Positions 23,700 through 35,559 of a stretch of DNA of 64,000 nt are shown here, piece after piece (positions within the stretch are counted from its first letter, which is position 1; each line of letters starts with the position of its first letter). The position numbers and the translations under genes are program-made. The notes beneath the pieces were generated by a model. The model made no database searches, was not told where the DNA came from, and saw nothing but the letters and a program-made list of their open reading frames with translations. Origin of the DNA: Dromiciops gliroides (lineage: Eukaryota; Chordata; Mammalia; Microbiotheria; Microbiotheriidae); contig NC_057861.1 of NCBI RefSeq assembly GCF_019393635.1, forward strand, positions 155,761,544 through 155,825,543. The letters are read 5' to 3'.

Positions 23700-23875
23700 A
23701 TAAACTGTCTTTTGAGTTAGTGAGTCACATTTCAAGTGAGATCTTAAAGCAGAAGTCAAACAATCACTTGAATACTGTTATCAGTGTTATTCATCTTTTA
23801 TTTATGGCTTAAACTAGATGACCTCCAATGTCCCTTCCAAATCTTAGATCCTACCATGTTGTAATACAGATAATG
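23700..23875 (+). repeat. L3/CR1 3' end
   Basis: Ends with ACTAGATGACCTCCAATGTC and CCCTTCCAAATCTTAGATCC, the CR1-clade 3' terminal motif. Confidence 0.65.
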
Positions 23876-24430
23876 ACCAAATTAGTTAAATTGCCTTAGT
23901 CTCTTTTTAAGAGAAATAATCTTACAACTTTTATTCATAGATATTATTTTCCCACCTTTAACTGCTGTCCTTTGAAGCCATTTTGAGTCCTCCACCTTTC
24001 TTTGAACTGTGTAACCTAGAAGGCCATACATTATTACAATAATGGGAAATAGAGTTCTGTGATACTTCACTAATACTACAAACATAATTCTACTTAAATA
24101 ACAGAATTTTATGCTAGATTTGTGGTCAACTTGGAGTTGTACCCCTTAGATTTCTGGATTGTTTTCTATATGGTCTTTTATCAGTATTCCTAGAGTAAAA
24201 CAGCCAATTACAATTCTTTTGGGAACTAGTTCAAACCTATCATCATTTTTGGACTTATAGATATATAAAACTGTATGTGGAATATAACTTTATCTTAATT
24301 CACTGGCCACTCCCCCACTTTAAAAAAGTCACCATACCAATGGTTTCATCAGTATAGGGAATTCCTAGTATGAAAATTCCTTCCATTAATACAGAGAAGC
24401 ATGTGTTTGGTAGCTTGACATTTTAATTCA
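23876..24430. other. Intron, nothing recognised
   Basis: No gene or repeat identified. Confidence 0.4.
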
Positions 24431-24565
24431 GTTGCTTGCAGCACTGAATGATTAAATGATTTGTATTTAGTAGCCATAGCTATATGTGTTGGAGGCAGGA
24501 CATGAACACAGATCTCCCTGACTTGGAAGTGGGCCTCCCAGCCACTATATAGTCCTGTCTCTCCA
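24430..24565 (-). repeat. MIR fragment, minus
   Basis: Degenerate: GATCTCCCTGACTTGGAAG and CCCAGCCACTATATAG match the reverse head of a CORE-SINE. Confidence 0.45.
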
Positions 24566-25289
24566 GAAGCTACTGATGTAGTTCAGTATTTAATTTTCTG
24601 TGACTTAAGAAGAATTTCTCAGACTCAAAGAAAGTTCCATCACTGTGGAGCTGATATGATAAATATAAGCACATATTAGTGATTACATTTTATTTAAAAA
24701 TCCATCAAAATAAATTTCTGAGAAAATAACATTTGTTATTCTGAGAATTGTTCAATTGCATTAGTTTAGGCAAATAAAAGAATAAGCAATTAAAGAATTA
24801 TAAGGATCCCTCAAAAAAACCCAAATAAACCAAAAACCCTTACTTTCAAATATGGGTCTGTTTGATTGTGGGAATATCTACTGAGTAAAATAATAACCTG
24901 TGACTATCTGAAGCAAGGGACAGAAAAGGCTCAAATATTATGCAACTTTTTGCTTCTTTTAATAAAACTCCCTGTTCCTCAGTCCCTGTAAGTAAGGCCC
25001 AGTGTCACTTTTCTTACTGAGAGAACAGATAAACAAAACTTAGCTGTCTCCCCACTCTCTAAACTCTATCTGACTTGGATCTTCTCTAGGGAAAGTGGAA
25101 GTTAATAAGTATTTTGGTACTGTTAAGAGGAAGCAATCTATTATTTCTCACATTCAATAGGAAAAAAAGTTTTCTTGTAATTTTGGGTTTATAGAAGAGC
25201 TAGCTAAACTTATTTACTGAAGCTGGAGAAAGCCACCTAAAGAAGTTCAGGAGTATATTTTCAATTGTTACCCATCCACTTCAAAAAAC
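24566..25289. other. Intron, nothing recognised
   Basis: No gene or repeat identified. Confidence 0.4.
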
Positions 25290-25298
25290 ATGCTTGTC

Positions 25299-25454
25299 GG
25301 GGCAGCTAGGTGGTGCAGTGGATAGAGAACAGGCCCTGGATTCAGGAGGACCTGAGTTCAAATCCATCCTCAGATCCTTGACACTTAATAGCTGTGTGAC
25401 TCTGGGCAAGTCACTTAATCCCAATTGCCTCACTAAAAAACCAAAAAAAAAAAT
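25299..25454 (+). repeat. WSINE1-like poly-A SINE
   Basis: GGGGCAGCTAGGTGGTGCAG head, full CORE, AATTGCCTCACT plus A-tail. Flanked by ATGCTTGTC at 25290-25298 and 25455-25463, each within an A-rich context. Confidence 0.9.
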
Positions 25455-25779
25455 ATGCTTGTCCTGTTCTCTCTATAATGATTATTTAGTGCTAGAGCTG
25501 AGGGTATTTAAAAAAATCTTTCTTTCTTACCATTAAAGCTGATTGATGGTGTGAGATAAGGGAAGAAATTTGATTTGTTTTATTAGTCATTGCAATTCTG
25601 TATCCAACTTACTCCTTTATACTATTTTCTTTCTCTCTCACTGTCATTGATACAAACTCCTCCTCTTCCTCCTCCTTTTTCTTCTTCATCTCTGTCTCTT
25701 TGTTTCTCTTGTCTCCTTTATATTCTTAGCTATATTATCTATTATTCCTCTCCTGTCTTTTGTCTCTTATCATTCTGAA

Positions 25780-26420
25780 AGAACTTGGATTAGGAGGATT
25801 AGGAGGGCCAAAGGATGAAGACTATACTGGGCACAATCATTATAGGATCAGATCCTAGAGAGCAGTGGAGCAAGACTGAGTTTTGTGGAGGCCTAGGTTG
25901 ATTCCAGGTAGAGATTAGGTGGACATTTAGGCAGTGAATTATGGGTTGACTGGTGCAATATTTGGCCAAAGTGGAGATTTTCTGATGTTAACATCATATC
26001 TTTAGTATTTAGAAGGTTAACAGAGGCCAGAAGTATGATGGGAACATCAGAAAAGCTTCACCCACATTCAATAGAAGTAATCTTTCAGAAGTTTCCTTGA
26101 GGGGACTAATATTCATAAACTACTGTACTTTAGTCCTGGATTGAATAGTACTCATCAGGGAATAAAGTGTAAGAAGTCTAGAAAGGTTGGAGTGGGCTAG
26201 GTTATGAAATGCTTTGAATGCTAAAGAGGATTATTAATTTGATCCTGAAGGCAATAGGGAGCCACTGACATTTATTGAATGGGAGGAGGGGTTGACATGG
26301 TTGGAACTTGGCTTTAGTAACTTTAGGAAAGTTACTTTGAGGGCTGAAGGGAGGATGGATTGAAGTAGGGAGAGAGCTGACATCCTCATGCTGAGAGTGC
26401 TACAGTTTTCCAAAGGGCCC
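25780..26420 (+). repeat. L2 5'/middle segment
   Basis: Contains TTGATCCTGAAGGCAATAGG, GAGCCACTGACATTTATTG and GGAGGATGGATTGAAG, landmarks I recall from long L2 copies. The same family continues in the copy at 52035. Confidence 0.55.
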
Positions 26421-26699
26421 CCTGGAGACTCTGAAAACTGTACCTTGAATCTCCCTCATATATGTGGCCTCATCAGCTGACCCTCCTCCCCTTATGTGTT
26501 GTATTTCCCCTTCTCCTTTTCTCTTTAACCCTGCTCTTTCTTCCATCGTATGCCTTGTTCAGCACCATATGATAATAAATGTGGTCATAGCCGACACCAG
26601 AACTCAGATACAGAATTCTGACCCTTGGGGAGTATCCTTGCTGTATGATACATTCTTTATAATAGTGATAGCCCTACAATAATAGGGAATACTAAGGAG

Positions 26700-26757
26700 A
26701 GGTTAGGGAAAGAAAACTATTACCTCCCAGGATTGTTGTGAGGATCAAGTGCTTGGT
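26700..26757 (+). repeat. MIR 3' region, left part of a split copy
   Basis: TACCTCCCAGGATTGTTGTG then AGGATCAAG; the MIR text resumes at about 27590. Confidence 0.6.
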
Positions 26758-27580
26758 GTAACCCCAATCCCAAAGTCCATTAGTATGGGACTCTCACCTT
26801 ATTGGTGGAGATCAATGTCCCTTGCCTTCATGGGGATGGGGCAGAGTAGGTAGAGAGGAGAGCTTCACATTCTTTCAGTCTTATTCAAGCTATAGTTTTT
26901 TTCCAGTTTTGCAGTGGTTTAGAGTGCTTTTGGCTTCCAGCTTCTAGAGAGAAAATGAATGAAGTCAACCCCATTTCAGGTTGCTGAAGGAAAAGACTCT
27001 GGGAAGAAGCTGACATGAGAGGAGCTGGCTGTCTCCATCATGTCCCTATCCTCAGCTTGCTACACTAGAGACTTGGGGGAAATTCCTCTTAGGTGAGATC
27101 TGGGACTTCTTTTTCTTGGTTGAGCTAAGTTAGCTGACTCCCAATGTGAGAGCTCCTTCACTTTGCATTGTCTGATATATATTCTCCTACATATACTTGC
27201 TATGATTTCTGTTTTTCTATTTGGATAAATGATTTTTTTCTGCTATTTGCTACGCGTAGTCATTGTGAAACTGATATTTGGTGGGAAAGGAGTCTGCCTA
27301 TGGATATAGAACTTGGGCTCCTGCTTCCCTTCATTAAAGCAACAGTGATCAGAAGTTAACTTGGGCCTGAGAATAATGTCCACTAGACTAACAATATTTA
27401 AGGGAACAGATATGTATATGTCTAGCCCAGTACTCCCTCTCTCTGAGAAGAGTAAAATGGTCTCTAGCGCCAACCTTCTACTTCCTCTTTTGGCAGAAAT
27501 TAAAATAACCCTTGGAGAAGGGAAGGAAGAATAAGCTAGAGATATCAACTCTGCCTCCCTTTGAGTCACAAAGCAACACC
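26758..27580 (+). repeat. LTR-like insertion splitting a MIR
   Basis: About 0.82 kb of single-texture sequence begins TGTAACCCC and ends near CCTATGATACA. It interrupts an otherwise continuous MIR, so it is a younger insertion. TG...CA edges and its length suggest a solo LTR, but I found no short target duplication, the family is unknown and orientation is a guess. The open frames on both strands inside it have no recognisable domain. Confidence 0.4.
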
Positions 27581-27589
27581 CCTATGATA

Positions 27590-27700
27590 CATGTGGGGGA
27601 TAGTCTTTGTTATATTTGTAAGGCACTTAGCACAGTACCAGGCACATAGTGGGTGCTATATAAATCTTATTGTTGCTATTATTATTATTATCATTATTGT
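27590..27700 (+). repeat. MIR 3' end, right part of a split copy
   Basis: TATTTGTAAGGCACTTAGCA, GGCACATAGTGGGTGCTATA and a TTATTATTATCATTATT terminus. Confidence 0.7.
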
Positions 27701-28335
27701 TAGTATATTGAAAAATCAATAGTTTATTAACTATAAATTAATATAAATGCATAAAATATAAGGTACAAAGGAAAAGGCTCAAAATATACCTATCCTTGGC
27801 TTATTACATGACTATAAATAGCCCCAGATACCTAAACTCAACCAATTGGCTCAGAGTTGCTGTATTTTTTTAATGATGTTTCCTGTTCTATTTTGCCTAC
27901 TGCTTGTATTTGAGTACCAGTGGTAGGAATTCCTCCTCTCTATTACACAATTGAGAGACTAAAAGAAGAGAGAAAAGCTAAAGCAGGGAGACAAAGATAA
28001 GACAAAGACTGACAGATTAAAACAGATATAGAGACTGAGATGAGAGACAAACTTCCTGATTAATTTCTCTCACACCAGAATAAGTAAAACCACTTAGCTC
28101 ACAGTGAATGAACATTTTACTCAATTTGGAAATGTTGCATTGCAAAATATTTATACAAATAATAAAATATTAGAACACACACATAAATACATACACAAGC
28201 TAAATAGCTTGAATATTTTGATTTTATTTAGGAAAGGCTAGGTCAATTTTTTTATCAGTGTCATAATTTCAAATATAGATATTTACTATGTAGATTTCTG
28301 CTTTTCTTTTGTAGGGAAGCACTGTAATATAGGAA
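27701..28335. other. Intron, nothing recognised
   Basis: AT-rich; no gene or repeat identified. Confidence 0.4.
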
Positions 28336-28339
28336 AGCA

Positions 28340-28560
28340 CTGGATGTAGAGAGCAAAAAACAAAACAAACACATGATATCAGGAAACTGCTGCCGTTGAT
28401 TTGATAGATGACTCTGTACACGTCATTTCCCTCCTCTGTGCCCCTCAGAAGCATTCAGAGTACAATAGTAATGGAGCTTTTTCTCAAGCTTTGATGTGAT
28501 GATCAAACAAGGTAAAGTCTAAAGCACTTTGTAATTGGTAAAGTGCTATATGAACACATG
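28340..28560 (+). repeat. MIR, plus, left member of an inverted pair
   Basis: CGTCATTTCCCTCCTCTGTG CORE, then GATCAAACAAGG, AAGCACTTTGTAATTGGTAA and AGTGCTATATGAACACATG. Confidence 0.6.
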
Positions 28561-28760
28561 TTATTATTGTGGTTATAATGATAATGAATGGCATTTATGC
28601 AGCACTTTAACTTTTACAAAGCACTTTAGTTACATTTTCACATTTGAACTTCTAGATAACTCTACAAAGTAGGTACTGGAAGTATTGCTCCTTGTGCATT
28701 TTTTTTAAACAGGTGAGGATCCCAAGATTTAGGGAGATTAAGTGATTAGCACTTTATACA
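28561..28760 (-). repeat. MIR, minus, right member of an inverted pair
   Basis: AGCACTTTAACTTTTACAAA, GCACTTTAGTTACATTTTCA, ACAAAGTAGGTACTGGAAG and GGTGAGGATCCCAAGATTTA form a reverse copy meeting the preceding one tail to tail. Confidence 0.6.
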
Positions 28761-28904
28761 CTTACTTCTCCATTAGTAGTGAAGTCTACTTTTCATTTTG
28801 GGGGAAATTTATTTTTATAAATTTTGCTTCCCCATTCTCCTTGCCATGCTAGGGCACTTATATTTGCTCTTGCTTGAATGTTTATGATTTTGGAATGTGA
28901 ACAT

Positions 28905-29040
28905 CAGTCAACCAAGCCATTAATATTTATCCCATACCTACTATCTCTGTCCCAAGTGCTGAAAGGAATATGATAGTAACAATAATTACAGAAGTAGAAG
29001 TCATGGTCTCTGCCTTGGAAGAGATAATTGGGGAGATAAG
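28905..29040 (+). repeat. L2 fragment
   Basis: CATACCTACTATCTCTGTCC, AAGTGCTGAAAGGAA and GGTCTCTGCCTTGGAAGAG follow the L2 3' order. Confidence 0.5.
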
Positions 29041-29955
29041 ATTTCTCACATGAGGTGAGAAGATACTGTACTTAAATATAGAGTAACACATAAAAGATCA
29101 TTGTGGACTATAGTTAAGAAGACAAGGTTCCAAAAATTTCTTACATATTTTTCTAAGTTTTTCCATATTGATAAGGAAGAGGGATTTTTATTATGTGATT
29201 TGAATGTTAATTACAAATTTTCAAATAGCCTAAAATATAGGAATTGTAAAACATCTAAAGCTCTTCTTTAAGAAAAAAATGAGAAAGGAGAATATTATAT
29301 GGTAACAGGTTTAGACAATTTCTTCAGAAGTATACATGGAACTCTCCCTTGTAGAGACACCTGTGTTGGGACTTTAGCTAAAGAATTCTATGGTTTTTCT
29401 CTTTTAATATTGTGATGAGGAAATGTGTTGTGGAGAACAAGGGATTTGTTTCAGCTATTCCTTTTCCTGGAGCCTATTCCTGATTTGACCTGAATAGGGG
29501 ATCAAAGGACTTGATAGTTTTCATAAGCTCTGAAAGAGCATACTTGAAAACTCAAGAGTTCATGTAGACTTATTCATGTCATCCATACTCTTCATGGGAA
29601 GACAAAGACCTCAATTTGGAATAAAGGGATGAAAGTTCACTTTCTGAACAGAGGAGGTCAGTCGTGAGGAAGTGCTGCAGTCTGTTTCCCATAAATTCTA
29701 AATTGAGACCAGCTGCTCATCAATTGAACAACATTTACCTAAATAACACTGAATTATTTGTTTGTCTCTCCTCTCCCCAACACTTCTAGCTACCTGTAGA
29801 GAAATTAAGCCTTTTGTAAGTTCCCCCCCCTCACTGATGATGCTACATTTAGTGATATCATAAAAATGCAATTAAAAAGTCCTGGGTAAGTTTTAAGCTA
29901 GTATATATTTTTGATTCTTTTTATTTAAAGCAAAATTTCTTGATATTGTTTGTGT
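29041..29955. other. Intron, nothing recognised
   Basis: No gene or repeat identified; a C8 run is near 29823. Confidence 0.4.
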
Positions 29956-29959
29956 TTAG

Positions 29960-30985
29960 GGTTCATTTACCTACTTTTCCTAACTATTCCTGTCCCCTCC
30001 AAGGCAGAGAGACATGCTTTAAGCAAAGGAAGATTTTAAGAGGGACAAAAACCAGTTCACCAAACAATCAAGTAAAAAAGTTATACATTCAGTGTTCCAT
30101 ACCCATTTTCCACACCTCTGCAAAAAAAAAGAAAAAACAAAAAACCCAAACAACCCCCCCCAACAAAACAACAACAATAACAACAAAAAACCAGGGTTGT
30201 GGGGATGCGAGGTTATTCTTCTTATATTTATTCTTCAGGGCCAAGCTAGGTCATTGTAATTTCTCAGTATTTATTTTCAACTCTTTTGTTATAGTCTGGG
30301 ACACTTTGTTTTTCTATTTCTGTTTCACCTTACCTCAGTTCATATGTCATCCTGTGCCTTTCTGTATTCATCATATCCATTTTTCACACATCACAGTAAT
30401 ATTCATTTACATTCACATGCCACAATTGATGCCTGTTTTGTTTTAGGTTCTTGGCTACTTAAAGGAAAATGTTGCTCTTACATTTTTTGCTATATTGAGT
30501 TTCTTGCCTCAATTTACATTTGACATTGATTTCCTTAGGGACATAACTAAATGAAATCTCTGGGTCAAAGGGCTGAACATTTTAATCAATTTATTTACAT
30601 AATTCCCAATTACTTTCTAAAATGATTAGACCAATTCATAGCACCAATGCTTCCAACATTGACTATTACCATGTTTCGTCATCCTTGCCAATTCCATGGG
30701 TGTAAGAGGTGAATCCTCAGAGTTGTTTGGAATCACATTTCTTTATTAGTGATTTGGAGCATTATTTCTTATGATTGTCAGTTTTTTGTAACTTATTTTG
30801 AGAGTTATTTTTTCATATATTTAACCACATACCAATTTGGGAATAGCATTTGGTCATATGTTTGTTTCTGTTACTGGCCTATGTATTTTACTTATGATAT
30901 CCTCATCAGAGATTTTTGAAATAAATATTTTGGCCAGGAAATTCCTTCTCTTTTTATCCTTTTTGCATTCATTTTGTGCAAGTGA
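29960..30985 (-). repeat. L1 3' end (end of ORF2 plus 3' UTR), minus, decayed
   Basis: Reading +, the antisense landmarks occur in order: ACACCTCTGCAAA, CCAAGCTAGGTCATTGTAAT, CATATGTCATCCTGTGCCTT, GCCACAATTGATGCC, CTCTGGGTCAAAGGGCT, CATAGCACCAATGCTTCCAA and TCAGAGTTGTTTGGAATCAC. They correspond to the C-terminal part of L1 ORF2 and the UTR. There is no open frame. A secondary A/C-rich patch is at 30120-30190. Confidence 0.7.
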
Positions 30986-31825
30986 AGTTTCTTTGAAAGA
31001 GTTTTAGAAAAAACAATAATTAAGAATATTTATTTGCTTTAATAATTTTGCCTGGATTTAAAAAAACAGCAAGTAAGCTAAAATGCTAAATCTAATAACT
31101 TAAAAATGTGTTTAATATTTAGAAATTTTTATCAAAGCAAGCATACTAAACATTTGGTGTCTCATTCTGTGATTTCATGGGTGTATGCATATATTTAAAG
31201 ATTCAGATCATATTCTCATTCATATATTTGTATCTTTTATTCTTATTTAAATTTTTACCATATATCCCTGTAGAAGGTCTTTTAAATGCTTTTTTTCTTT
31301 TTTAATCCCATGAAATGGATGATACTAATCTTATAAAATTATTTTTGTAAATGACATTCATTTTTGAAAGTAACACATGTAATTGCCTAATTATTATGGA
31401 TCAGTCAATATCATAGGTTAATAAAACAAAGTGCATTTTTTTTACCAGACCTTTATTTTTATTTCTGCTTTTATATTCTTCTGATATTATAGAATTTACC
31501 AAGTTTGATAAATCTGGAAAATTCCATGTGTTTTCCATTTCTTTTTAAACACAAAATTCAGAGATATCGACTAGAAATTTCCCAGGGCCATATCTTGTTT
31601 CATGCATAAATCTGACAATTATAGTGCACTATCTCCTTTTCAGTCTGTTTTCTCACTTCCACAATTCAATTTTCCTCTTTTGCTCTTCCCAACCTGAAGC
31701 AAGGAATGGGCATGAGGGGGCATACTGGTTCAGTATGAGTCAGCTGTGTTGACATGGACACCCCCCCCCAAAAAAAAAGAGTTAATGTTATTTTAGTCTG
31801 CTTTAGAATCAAAAACTTAACTTTA
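30986..31825. other. Intron, nothing recognised
   Basis: AT-rich; a C10 A10 junction lies at about 31761-31780. Confidence 0.4.
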
Positions 31826-31829
31826 GTGA

Positions 31830-32275
31830 CCATTTAGTGTATCTCATATCTGAAAAAACAATTCTCTCAAAAATATAGTTGACAAGTGGTCATCCAGCCT
31901 TGCCTTAAAGCCCTCCAGTGAGGAGGAGCCCATTATGTCTTAAGAAAGCTCATTCCACTTTGGGGTGGCTGTAATTTTTATTTTATATTATTATTATTAT
32001 TATTAATTTTTGTGGGGCAATGAGGGTTAAGTGACTTGCCCTTACACATACATACACAGCTAGTAAGTGTCAAGTGTCTGAGGCCAGATTTGAACTCAGG
32101 TCCTCCAGAATCCAGGGCCAGTACTTTTTCCACTGTACCACCTAGCTGCTCCCGGGGCAGTTCTAAATATTAAGAAATTTGCCTCTTTGCAGCTGCTACT
32201 GACTGCTCCTAGTTCTTTCCTCTGGGTCTAAACAGAAAGAAGAATTCTTCCAGCTATAAGTCCCTCAGATATTTG
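31830..32275 (+). repeat. L3/CR1 3' region, split by a SINE
   Basis: AGTGGTCATCCAGCCTTGCC, CCTCCAGTGAGGAGGAGCCC and AGCTCATTCCACTTTGGGG, then the SINE. It resumes with TAAATATTAAGAAATTTGCC, CTTTGCAGCTGCTACTGAC and CCTCTGGGTCTAAACAGAA, a continuous CR1-clade 3' region apart from the insertion. Confidence 0.75.
32000..32153 (-). repeat. WSINE1-like poly-A SINE, minus
   Basis: Head at 32153; the CORE carries a small rearrangement (CTTACACATACATACACAGC in place of the usual GGGTCACACAGC). Flanks GGGGTGGCTGTAATTTT (about 31962) and GGGGCAGTTCTAAATATT (about 32154) look like a diverged duplication of L3 sequence. Confidence 0.8.
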
Positions 32276-32284
32276 AGACATGTT

Positions 32285-32620
32285 TGAGAAGTAATAAGGC
32301 ACATTGTGTAGAGGCCTATCTTTGAGTCAGGATAATTTGGATTCAAGTCCTACCTTTGACACATGCCAGATATGTTAACGAAGACAAGTTATTTAATTCC
32401 TCAGTGCCTCAGGCATCAAAGAGGGTGTGTGTGTGTGGGGGGGGTAATTTCCATACTGGGAGTTACTTATATCACTAAAACTACATATCCACTGGGTTTT
32501 TCCTCACTACAAATCTTTAAGAAAAAGTTGGAGAAACTCTTATCAGATACTGTTGAACTGGATGGTTGCTGAGATCTCTTCCAACTGTCAAATTCTCTAA
32601 TTCTGTATATTGCAGCAAAG
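32285..32620 (+). repeat. CORE-SINE, diverged
   Basis: GAGTCAGGATAATTTGGATT and GACAAGTTATTTAATTCCTC, then a tail with CATACTGGGAGTTACTTATA. A further L3-type end follows (GGATGGTTGCTGAGATCTCT, TCCAACTGTCAAATTC). Confidence 0.55.
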
Positions 32621-33235
32621 ATTCCTGTTCAAATATGGGTCAGACTGCATGAACTCTGAGGCCCCTTAAACTCTGTGATTAGAAGTAAAAAAAAAAAGTA
32701 TTAAGAATATGACATGGTAAACTTACTCACTTGCACATCCTGTATTACCTCTCTGATAATTCTCTATCTGCTAACAAAATTATTTGACTTTACTCTTCCT
32801 CTTATCTCTCAATCAACATTCACTGGACAAAATTACAGTGGTCTAATTCCTTCTTACTTTATTTTTGGGTTACTACCAATTTTTGTACTAAGCCTGATTT
32901 TAAGGCCAGGAACTCTCGGGGGAAGTGCTACCAGTCTAACACTGGTTCTTTATAGTAATTTGCTTAATTGTGTAAAATATTTAAGTTGGTCCAGAGTTTT
33001 CTAATGGTATAACATACTTGTTATATGTTAATACTTGATCTTGATGATCCAACATGTAAATGGACTCTGGATTTTGGTTAAGGTAAATGTCTCATCTCAG
33101 TTACAGAGTACCCATACTTGGAATTCCCAAAAGTGGAACCAGGTATTGAAGAGTCAGGTAAAAGCATGCTTTTTCTAACTTTGAACCTCCTCAGAACTTA
33201 GATTTTATAGTAGAGAGGAAAGGGAAGGCAGAAAG
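32621..33235. other. Intron, nothing recognised
   Basis: No gene or repeat identified. Confidence 0.4.
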
Positions 33236-33239
33236 GAGA

Positions 33240-33495
33240 AGAAAATAAGCAATTTTTTGGTGTCTAGTATATGCTAGGCAGCATGCTAAGCATTAAACAA
33301 CTATTATTTCATTTGATCTTTACAACAACACTGTGAGGTGGGTGCTCTTATGTCTTCACATTATAGTTTAAAAAATGGAGGCAAAAAGAGGTTAAGTGAC
33401 TTGCCCAGGGTCACAGAGCTGGTACCTAACTTTGTGAGGCCATATGTGAATTCAAGTCTTCTTAGGTCTAGCCCCAGCACTCTAGCCATGGAACA
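33240..33495 (-). repeat. MIR, nearly full length, minus
   Basis: GCTAGGCAGCATGCTAAGCA, CTTTACAACAACACTGTGAG, GAGGTTAAGTGACTTGCCC and AGCACTCTAGCCATGGAAC in the reverse MIR order. Confidence 0.85.
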
Positions 33496-33524
33496 ACCAA
33501 ACTAGTAGGTATTGGTTAATCTTT

Positions 33525-33665
33525 CATGAGAGGTTTTCAAGTGAAATCTTAATTATCCTCACTATTGAATACTCTAGAGGAGATGCTTAGACTGATAATG
33601 ATAATGACTAGATGGTTTTGAGGCCTTTTCTAACTCTTAGATTTTGAATTCTGTGATTGTTAAGG
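33525..33665 (+). repeat. L3/CR1 3' end fragment
   Basis: GACTAGATGGTTTTGAGGCC and TTTTCTAACTCTTAGATTTT. Confidence 0.5.
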
Positions 33666-34084
33666 TAAGAATTTAGATTTCTGGTGTCTTTTAACATGGA
33701 TCCATCCCATTCCAATCATTGTTTGATGTCTCCTTAACCATGACACTGTGATTGTCAAGGTCCTAGTGTGTTCTTTGAAGGTTTAGAGACATGATGGCCA
33801 AGTTCAGGGTACAATACTTTTTGATTTTCTTTTGAGCTTCTTTAGTATTTCTTTTGTATATATCACCTTTTCTTACCTCTTTTTTTTCCACCAAAAGAAG
33901 CTTCTTTTTCAAAAAGTATGCTATACTTTTGTAAGCATTTTTATCCTTAAGAATCTTGCTGTAGTTCTGTCAGATATGATTGCACATATAAGATTTTTAT
34001 TTCAGTCAGTGGTAAAAATTATGTAGTTAGAAATTGTGTTTTCAAGTGAAATGACAAAGATATTTTAGCTGACCAGTAATGGCA
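33666..34084. other. Intron, nothing recognised
   Basis: No gene or repeat identified. Confidence 0.4.
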
Positions 34085-34093
34085 GAGTAAAAC

Positions 34094-34332
34094 ACTGTTA
34101 TTGTTGAGTTGTGTATGACTTTCTGTAACCCTATTTGGGTTTGTTTTTTTTTTTGGCAAAGATACTGGAGTGGTTTTCCATTTTCTTCTCCAGCTCATTT
34201 TACAGATGGGGAACTGAGGCAAGCAGCGTTAAGTAACTTGCCCAGAGTCACAGAACTAGTAAATGTCTGAGGCTAGATTATGACTCAGGGCCTCCTGTCT
34301 CCAGGGCCAGTGCTCTAGCCATTGAACCACCT
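34094..34332 (-). repeat. BovB-tailed marsupial SINE, full length, minus
   Basis: Tail ATGACTTTCTGTAACCCTAT and GGCAAAGATACTGGAGTGGT, CORE GTAACTTGCCCAGAGTCACA, head GCCATTGAACCACCTA. Flanked by AGTAAAACA at 34085-34093 and 34333-34341. Confidence 0.9.
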
Positions 34333-34883
34333 AAGTAAAACATTAAGATGTACTTATTGAAATCCAGGCTTGTTAGAATATATAATTTTTTTACATTGAT
34401 GTAGCAATATTTTGGCAAATAATTTCCCCTCAGAATTATTTTACTTTCTTTAATCACAAATAATAACTTTTAAGACTTTAGCACTGTATTTTCAGTAAAA
34501 TGTAAGATAATGACTGCATAATAAGATACAAGTGTGCTTGATATCTCAAGCTTTAAATCATCATTTATAGTTTCTTTTAGATTTGCTGTGGAAAATTAAC
34601 ATGAAGTAGATTGTAGTACTTTGAGATGGGAAAGGCCTATTAGGTCATCTCATCAAGTGTTTAGTCCAGTCTCATATAAATGAATGAAGAGATTAGTTTA
34701 ATATACAATTCAATAGATTTTACCACTTAGAAACTTTTATTTTTATTTTTAGCATCAAGCCTAAAGTTTCCTTTATATGGCTTTATCTAATTTTTCTTAT
34801 ATTGTTTTTTTAGAATGAATATCATGGTGGTTTTTCCTACCTAGATAGAGTGGCACATTGTATAGTTTGTGATAATATCTTCT
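34333..34883. other. Intron, little recognised
   Basis: A short minus L3/MIR3-type scrap may lie at about 34615-34700; otherwise nothing. Confidence 0.35.
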
Positions 34884-34934
34884 GCATGTAAAATATATAT
34901 ATATATATATATACATACATACATACATACATAT
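34884..34934. repeat. (TA)n(CATA)n microsatellite
   Basis: TA repeats followed by CATACATA units. Confidence 0.9.
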
Positions 34935-35179
34935 CCTGTTAGAGAAATATATCACCATCTGTGCTTCAGTTATAATCTCCTAAGAAATTATAGCACAATT
35001 TCCAGAATTACCTTAATTCTTTAACCAACATGTGTTTTATGAAAAACAGATTAAGGGTTGGAGAACATTTCGGAATACTTTCCAAAAACCACCATCTTTT
35101 ATTAGATTTGAGAAGCAATTTTATAAAGTGTTGTTTAAAATTTTTCTTTGATGGACACAACTTATTTTAATGTGGTGTA

Positions 35180-35370
35180 TAGAAAAGCAAAGTGGATTTG
35201 AAGTTACAGTACCCACAATTGCATTCTGGCTTTGCTACTTGGTACCAGAATGTGTGATCTTTAAATTCACTTAACCTTTCTTGGAGATACATCATTTGCA
35301 TAATTTAGGGGCTGGACTAGATGACTATTATGATTTCTGCCAGTGTCAAATCCACAGTCACTCTTTGATT
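35180..35370 (+). repeat. MIR3-like CORE-SINE
   Basis: TTCACTTAACCTTTCTTGG, GGCTGGACTAGATGACTATT and TGATTTCTGCCAGTGTC. Confidence 0.65.
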
Positions 35371-35414
35371 TTTACTTATATTTTTACTACCCTGGAAATG
35401 AACATGCAATAGTG

Positions 35415-35515
35415 GACCTCTGTCTGTGAAACTAGGAAGACTTGGGGTTTCTTTCCACCTCAGACATATTCTATCTGGTTGATCAAGAGCAAGTCACTTA
35501 CCCTCTCATTGCTGT
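35415..35515 (+). repeat. CORE-SINE fragment
   Basis: GTGAAACTAGGAAGACTTGG and AGAGCAAGTCACTTACCCTC. Confidence 0.5.
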
Positions 35516-35559
35516 AGGGAACTTGGTATAACTAAGCTGAGGAGAAACTGCCTTTGTAA

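Noticed and set aside
29940..30446. 168-codon plus-strand frame rich in Lys/Thr and Phe
   Set aside because: Antisense reading of an L1 3' end with an A-rich patch.
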